Origin: Bacillota bacterium
GTDB lineage: Bacteria > Bacillota > Bacilli > Paenibacillales > UBA4045
Length of the DNA stretch: 64,000 nucleotides
Direction of reading: 5' to 3'
Assembly (NCBI GenBank): GCA_023441055.1
Contig: JAEZQY010000004.1
Coordinates: 1 to 64,000, forward strand
Shown: positions 60,399 through 64,000 of the stretch, in pieces
How the letters are laid out: each line of letters opens with the position of its first letter
Numbering within the stretch: the stretch's first letter is position 1
Notes under the pieces: model-generated
Databases searched by the model: none
What the model saw: the letters and a program-made list of their open reading frames with translations, nothing else
What the model was told of the DNA's origin: nothing
Made by a program: the position numbers and the translations under genes

Positions 60399-61572
60399 AC
60401 TCCTGCTTGCGTTAGCAATGACCACGACATTGACGGGCTGCTGGGGAGCGATTGATCTGCAGGGTATGGCCTATGTGACCGCGATAGGCATCGATTACCG
60501 GGATGATCGATTTATCGTGCATGTGCAAATCTTGAATTTGTCTAATGTCGCGCAAACCGAGCAAGCACAGATCGGCAAGAATGTGCCGGTGTGGATTGGC
60601 AGGGGGGAGGGCAAGACATTAGTAGACGCGCTATCGGAAGTTTCCGTTGCGACAGAGATGAGTCTGTTCTTCGGCCATCTGAAGGCCATTGTATGCAGTG
60701 AGCAACTACTGGAACAGCCTAAATTACTTGAACAGTTATATGATTCATTCAATCGATTAAGAGATGTGCGCTATAACATCTGGGTGTTCGGCACGAAGGA
60801 GAATATGGTGGAGCTACTGAGTAGGAAATCCATATTAAACTTGTCACCGAACAGCAGCTCTCTATTGCAATATGATGAGACTTATCAACAGGGATCCTAT
60901 GTGGAGCCGCTCTATGGGTTTAAAATGATTGCGCAAATGAATGAGCCTGGACGTACTGTGCTATTGCCTTCACTATCGATTACGAGCAAGGTATGGAAGG
61001 AGGATAAGCGTCCGAAGAGCACCTACATAGTTGACGGCATCTATGTCTTTAGCAATGGCCCTAAGCCGGAGTATAAAGGCAAATTTCAGGTAAAGCACAT
61101 ACTGGGCAGCCGATGGCTGCAGAAGAAATTGAATATCACATGGATTGCTATTCCTGATGACGGTCCGCTCAAAGCGGTCGTCAATTTGCGCAGACCTAAC
61201 TATAGGATCAGTTTAAGGCAGATAAAGGATGGTTATGCTGTCTATGATATTAAGGTGAGGATCAAAGGTTCAATCAGTGAATTGATACAAAATATGACCG
61301 TCGAGGAGATGGAGAAGCAGTCGGCAGAAGTGCTGGAGCGCCAGATCAGAGAAACGTATGCGTATGCGCTCGAGCGAGGAGTCGATATCTATAGCATGAG
61401 CGGCATTCTGTACCGAAAGCATCCGGATATATGGCGGAAGTGGCAGGCACGAGGGGCTGAGATGATAAACGAGCAGTCGCTAGGGACAGTCGATGTGTTG
61501 GTTGATCTAATTCATACCGGCAAGTATAAGGGGAAGGTAAAGATGAAGCAGCCTGGAGAGGACGACCATTAA
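60382..61572 (+). CDS. Spore germination receptor C subunit, lipoprotein (GerAC type)
   Basis: A 396-residue lipoprotein of the GerAC family: signal peptide with lipobox LTGC near residues 16-19, then the family opening WGAIDLQGMAYVTAIGID and a conserved C-terminal domain. It sits on the outer face of the spore inner membrane. ATG 60382 is taken because GGAAAG at 60367-60372 is nine bases away; ATG 60373 and 60376 are too close. Third gene of the receptor operon. Confidence 0.9.
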   Translation: MKAAYKLLLALAMTTTLTGCWGAIDLQGMAYVTAIGIDYRDDRFIVHVQILNLSNVAQTEQAQIGKNVPVWIGRGEGKTLVDALSEVSVATEMSLFFGHLKAIVCSEQLLEQPKLLEQLYDSFNRLRDVRYNIWVFGTKENMVELLSRKSILNLSPNSSSLLQYDETYQQGSYVEPLYGFKMIAQMNEPGRTVLLPSLSITSKVWKEDKRPKSTYIVDGIYVFSNGPKPEYKGKFQVKHILGSRWLQKKLNITWIAIPDDGPLKAVVNLRRPNYRISLRQIKDGYAVYDIKVRIKGSISELIQNMTVEEMEKQSAEVLERQIRETYAYALERGVDIYSMSGILYRKHPDIWRKWQARGAEMINEQSLGTVDVLVDLIHTGKYKGKVKMKQPGEDDH

Positions 61573-61594
61573 CGGGCGATCTTCCCAGGCTGCT
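61547..61594. terminator. Possible hairpin between convergent gerC and mtnB
   Basis: AGCAGCCTGG (61547-61556) and CCAGGCTGCT (61585-61594) are perfect 10-base complements, 28 bases apart. The left arm is in the last codons of gerC. No T run follows on the plus strand; on the minus strand the sequence after the stem is moderately T rich. It may end either transcript. Confidence 0.45.
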
Positions 61595-61603
61595 CAATAT
61601 GAA

Positions 61604-62251
61604 CTAGGCGTTACGGCTTATCAGATGGAGCTTCACAGCATATTCAAACAGGAATTCGAATGCCTCCAGATGACGCTTGGCCTCGAAGCCATTAGCGCCC
61701 CATGCGTAGATCCCGTGCTTATCCAGCAGTATGCCTGGCACACGCGGCACAATGGACTCTTCGATTCGTGCGGCGATCCGCGGAATATCGGCATAGTTCG
61801 GCAGGATCGGAATACGAATCTCAGCCTCTTCCTCCCAGATCCCGAACGCTTTAATCAATTCGACACCAGCAACCGGCACGCTGCCCTGCTCCTGATAGAG
61901 CACGGAAGCTAGGTTGTTATTCACAGTATGGACGTGATAGATCGCGCCGCATCCGGTCAGTCTATACAGCTCGCTGTGAATAATCGTCTCGGCTGACGGC
62001 TTCAAGCCAGTGTTCTCCGAGGGCTGTCCATGCTCATCGACAAGCAGGAAGTCCTGTGGCGAAGAGATCGACTTGTCTCTGCCGCTAGACGTGACGGCGA
62101 AGGTGAATTGTCCATTCACAATCTCGCCTACTCGCATAGACAGATTGCCGCTCGTCGCCGGGAACCAGCCGCGTGAGGCGAGCTCGGATTTAATTTCGCT
62201 GAGCTGAGCGAATACGTCTTGCTTTTGCTCCAAGGTAATGGATGGTCTCAT
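61604..62251 (-). CDS. mtnB: Methylthioribulose-1-phosphate dehydratase
   Basis: A 215-residue class II aldolase-fold zinc enzyme of methionine salvage that dehydrates 5-methylthioribulose 1-phosphate. ATSGNLSMR near residue 31, zinc ligands in YHVHTVNNN near 104, and LLDKHGIYAWG near the C terminus. Start at 62251 behind AAAGGAAC on the minus strand; a longer frame upstream overlaps mtnX and is rejected. Last gene of the mtnW-mtnX-mtnB operon. Confidence 0.94.
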   Translation of the reverse strand: MRPSITLEQKQDVFAQLSEIKSELASRGWFPATSGNLSMRVGEIVNGQFTFAVTSSGRDKSISSPQDFLLVDEHGQPSENTGLKPSAETIIHSELYRLTGCGAIYHVHTVNNNLASVLYQEQGSVPVAGVELIKAFGIWEEEAEIRIPILPNYADIPRIAARIEESIVPRVPGILLDKHGIYAWGANGFEAKRHLEAFEFLFEYAVKLHLISRNA

Positions 62252-62256
62252 GGCTG

Positions 62257-62943
62257 CTAGGTTCCTTTCTTGCTGAACAATTGATTTAATCCCTCGATGA
62301 CATCGAAGAAGGTTTCGTATGGGGTATGCGGTATGGCGAGCTCGCGGCATCGTTCCAGCAGATGAGAGCGGGCGAAGACATGATCGGCCAGCTTCGCGCC
62401 TTCGAAGTCTGTCAAGCTGTCGCCAATCAGGATTCGCGTATAGATATCGGACGGATATTGTCTGATGACGCGCGTCTTGCACATGCCGCAATCGCGGTCG
62501 CAATTAGTATCGCAAGGATGCGGCCATATAATCTCGACCGTAGCTCCCGAGAACGAAGCCTTGTTACAGTAGATATGATCATGCGCGATTGCATAGGGCT
62601 CAAGCAGCGGGTAGATGAAGAAGTCGATGCCGCCGCTGGTGACATAGAACTCTACCTGCTCGCGCCTGCACCAGTCCAGCAGCTCGGTAAATCCCGGACG
62701 AATGCCCGCAGTATCTAGGACGAAGCGCGTAATCTCCTCCTCCATGGAAGAAGGCAGCAGCGCGAATAGCTCGCTGACCCCGACATGCAGACTCTTGTGC
62801 CCGTCCATCATATCCTTTACAATCGCTTCCCAACCCGGCGGGTCAAACTGCTTCATGATGGCGATAATATTATCGCTCATCGTAATCGTACCGTCGAAAT
62901 CGCAGAAGATGATCGGGCGCTTGTCTAAGTGTGAAGCAGTCAA
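62257..62943 (-). CDS. mtnX: 2-hydroxy-3-keto-5-methylthiopentenyl-1-phosphate phosphatase
   Basis: A 228-residue HAD phosphatase. Motif I is IIFCDFDGTIT near residue 11, with the C-terminal ILIGDSLTDFEGAKLAD; a cysteine-rich insert CDTNCDRDCGMC is typical of the MtnX group. With MtnW it replaces the single enolase-phosphatase MtnC used by other bacteria. The start is TTG 62943, seven bases behind GGGGGG and overlapping the mtnW stop (TTGA). Confidence 0.93.
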   Translation of the reverse strand: MTASHLDKRPIIFCDFDGTITMSDNIIAIMKQFDPPGWEAIVKDMMDGHKSLHVGVSELFALLPSSMEEEITRFVLDTAGIRPGFTELLDWCRREQVEFYVTSGGIDFFIYPLLEPYAIAHDHIYCNKASFSGATVEIIWPHPCDTNCDRDCGMCKTRVIRQYPSDIYTRILIGDSLTDFEGAKLADHVFARSHLLERCRELAIPHTPYETFFDVIEGLNQLFSKKGT

Positions 62944-64000
62944 GTACGCACCCCCCACAAGCGAATCGCCTCCGCGAGTTCTGAATGGGAGGATGCGTAC
63001 GTCTGCAGGTCAGTTCCCTCGAGTGTGGCTTGTATCGCTTGTCGGAACGCTCGTCCGCCTGCAGCTGCGCCCATCGGGTGACCGTGCACGCCTCCGCCGG
63101 TATTCACCACAACGTCGTGCCCGAAGTCGCGGAGGATCAATGGGACGAGTCCAGGGTGGATGCCCGCTGAAGGAACAGGAAAGCTAGTGCGCAACGGGAG
63201 ATCAGACGCAGATCCATGAACGTCATGCACATAATCCTGCGCAAGCTGCTCTGTAAGGAGCACATCCTTAATTGCCATATTCTCTTCTCTGGGCATGACG
63301 ACTGAGCCATAAGGAGAAGGGAATAGCACGAGATCAGCCCCAGCTACGCGCATCAGCTTGCCTAGCAGAACAGAGGCGGATATGCCGTGCTCACGAGACG
63401 GATAGAGCGCGCCTGCCAGCGCGGGATGCGCAGCGATCGGTACATTAATCTCGGGATCGGCGGCAAGCTCCTGCAACGTGTCATAACCATAGGCCAGCAC
63501 ATTAAATAGCAGCGCGTTCGCGCCGGCATCAATGGCCTCCTTGGCTGTCTTGGCAAGCTGAGAGGTCTTGCCGGTCAAATTCACGGCATAGAGCAGCTTC
63601 TGCCCAGTCTCCGCTTCAGATTCCCGAGCGGCGGCCATGCATGCTTCTACACGCTTGCCAATTGGTGTTAGCGGATTCTCGAACAAGATCTCATCGTCCT
63701 TGATCATATCGACGCCACCTAGCGCCTGCGCCAGGAATTGCTGTCGAAGCTCTGGCAGATCATAGCCAACAACGGATTTGAAGATGCTCATAAGGAGCGG
63801 TCGATCCTGTATGCCGAGTAGCTCACGTGTGCCCTTAACTCCAAACTTCGGACCGCTGAAGCGGGAGAGGAAGGGCTCGGAGAAGTGGATATCGATCAGC
63901 TTAATCCGTCCATCCATGCTTAACTTTCCGAATATGGTCACGAGCAGGGCAGGGATATCAACGGAATAATTGATATCGGGATAAGCAATCCGAATGTCGG
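62940..64000 (-). CDS. mtnW: 2,3-diketo-5-methylthiopentyl-1-phosphate enolase, RuBisCO-like (partial)
   Basis: The last 353 residues of a RuBisCO-like protein; the N terminus (about 50 residues) lies beyond the window end, and the reading frame is open to base 64000. Seen: GVDMIKDDEILFENPLTP (the region of the RuBisCO KxDxE metal site), YAVNLTGKT, and GGGVHGHPMGAAAGG near the C terminus. RLPs of this group enolise the methionine salvage intermediate and do not fix CO2. Operon with mtnX and mtnB. Confidence 0.94.
   Translation of the reverse strand, partial: DIRIAYPDINYSVDIPALLVTIFGKLSMDGRIKLIDIHFSEPFLSRFSGPKFGVKGTRELLGIQDRPLLMSIFKSVVGYDLPELRQQFLAQALGGVDMIKDDEILFENPLTPIGKRVEACMAAARESEAETGQKLLYAVNLTGKTSQLAKTAKEAIDAGANALLFNVLAYGYDTLQELAADPEINVPIAAHPALAGALYPSREHGISASVLLGKLMRVAGADLVLFPSPYGSVVMPREENMAIKDVLLTEQLAQDYVHDVHGSASDLPLRTSFPVPSAGIHPGLVPLILRDFGHDVVVNTGGGVHGHPMGAAAGGRAFRQAIQATLEGTDLQTYASSHSELAEAIRLWGVRT

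Noticed and set aside
1..64000. CRISPR arrays, tRNA or rRNA genes, phage modules
   Set aside because: No evenly spaced repeats of that kind, no cloverleaf or rRNA sequence, and no phage structural genes were seen.

Overview
The window is a chromosomal segment of an endospore-forming Firmicute, most likely a member of the Paenibacillaceae (Paenibacillus or Cohnella type). The evidence is the sporulation genes (spoIVA, spoVIF, ypjB, a gerA-type receptor), the bacillithiol genes bshA and bshB1, SD-rich genes with frequent GTG/TTG starts, a QcrC with a fused cytochrome c, and gene order matching the der-to-dnaD region of Bacillus subtilis. The organism is inferred from protein resemblance and gene order only.

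Layout. Bases 1-125 hold the 3' end (domains V and VI) of a group II intron. Bases 180-8323 carry a yphA-like gene, der, plsY, gpsA, spoVIF, a hidden 59-codon DUF2768 (YphE-type) gene, two different [2Fe-2S] ferredoxins, yphF, spoIVA, hup and mtrB (TRAP). Bases 8418-13871 carry menaquinone genes hepS-menG-mqnP-mqnA-hepT and ndk; mqnA and mqnP point to the futalosine route. Bases 13894-26246 carry cheR, aroC-aroB-aroH, a TRAP-controlled trp leader, trpEDCFBA, hisC and tyrA. Bases 26298-33918 carry a strong promoter with a ~75-nt terminated transcript, an ECF sigma/anti-sigma pair, an unidentified 376-residue protein, a gamma carbonic anhydrase, ypiF, the menaquinol:cytochrome c reductase qcrABC, ypjA and ypjB. 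Bases 33972-43979 carry a YitT protein, a MazG-type pyrophosphohydrolase, a TPR protein, dapB, mgsA, bshB1, bshA, cca, birA and panBCD behind a long structured leader. Bases 44004-55682 carry dinG, rex, an MTA/SAH deaminase, a TseB/YpmB-like protein, a two-gene unit with a compact FtsH-like protease behind a palindromic operator, a 3-hydroxyacyl-CoA dehydrogenase gene with ackA, asnS and dnaD. From 55.7 kb synteny with B. subtilis ends: a GH26 mannanase without signal peptide, a gerB-gerA-gerC receptor operon, and on the minus strand the methionine salvage genes mtnW-mtnX-mtnB (mtnW cut by the window end).

How the genes work together. The strongest regulatory story is complete within the window: mtrB encodes TRAP with its tryptophan- and RNA-contacting residues intact, and the trpE leader has eleven to twelve (G/T)AG triplets, a 13-bp antiterminator overlapping an intrinsic terminator, and its own sigma-A promoter. 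Chorismate made by AroC can go to tryptophan (Trp), tyrosine/phenylalanine (AroH, TyrA, HisC) or menaquinone (MqnA), and all these branches are encoded here. Menaquinone then feeds QcrABC.

Least explained items: the 362-nt panB leader with a 9-bp long-range helix and terminator; the short transcript at 26333-26408; the near-perfect 38-bp palindrome over the promoter of the compact FtsH-like protease unit; and the three-copy duplication of the 3' end of spoVIF.
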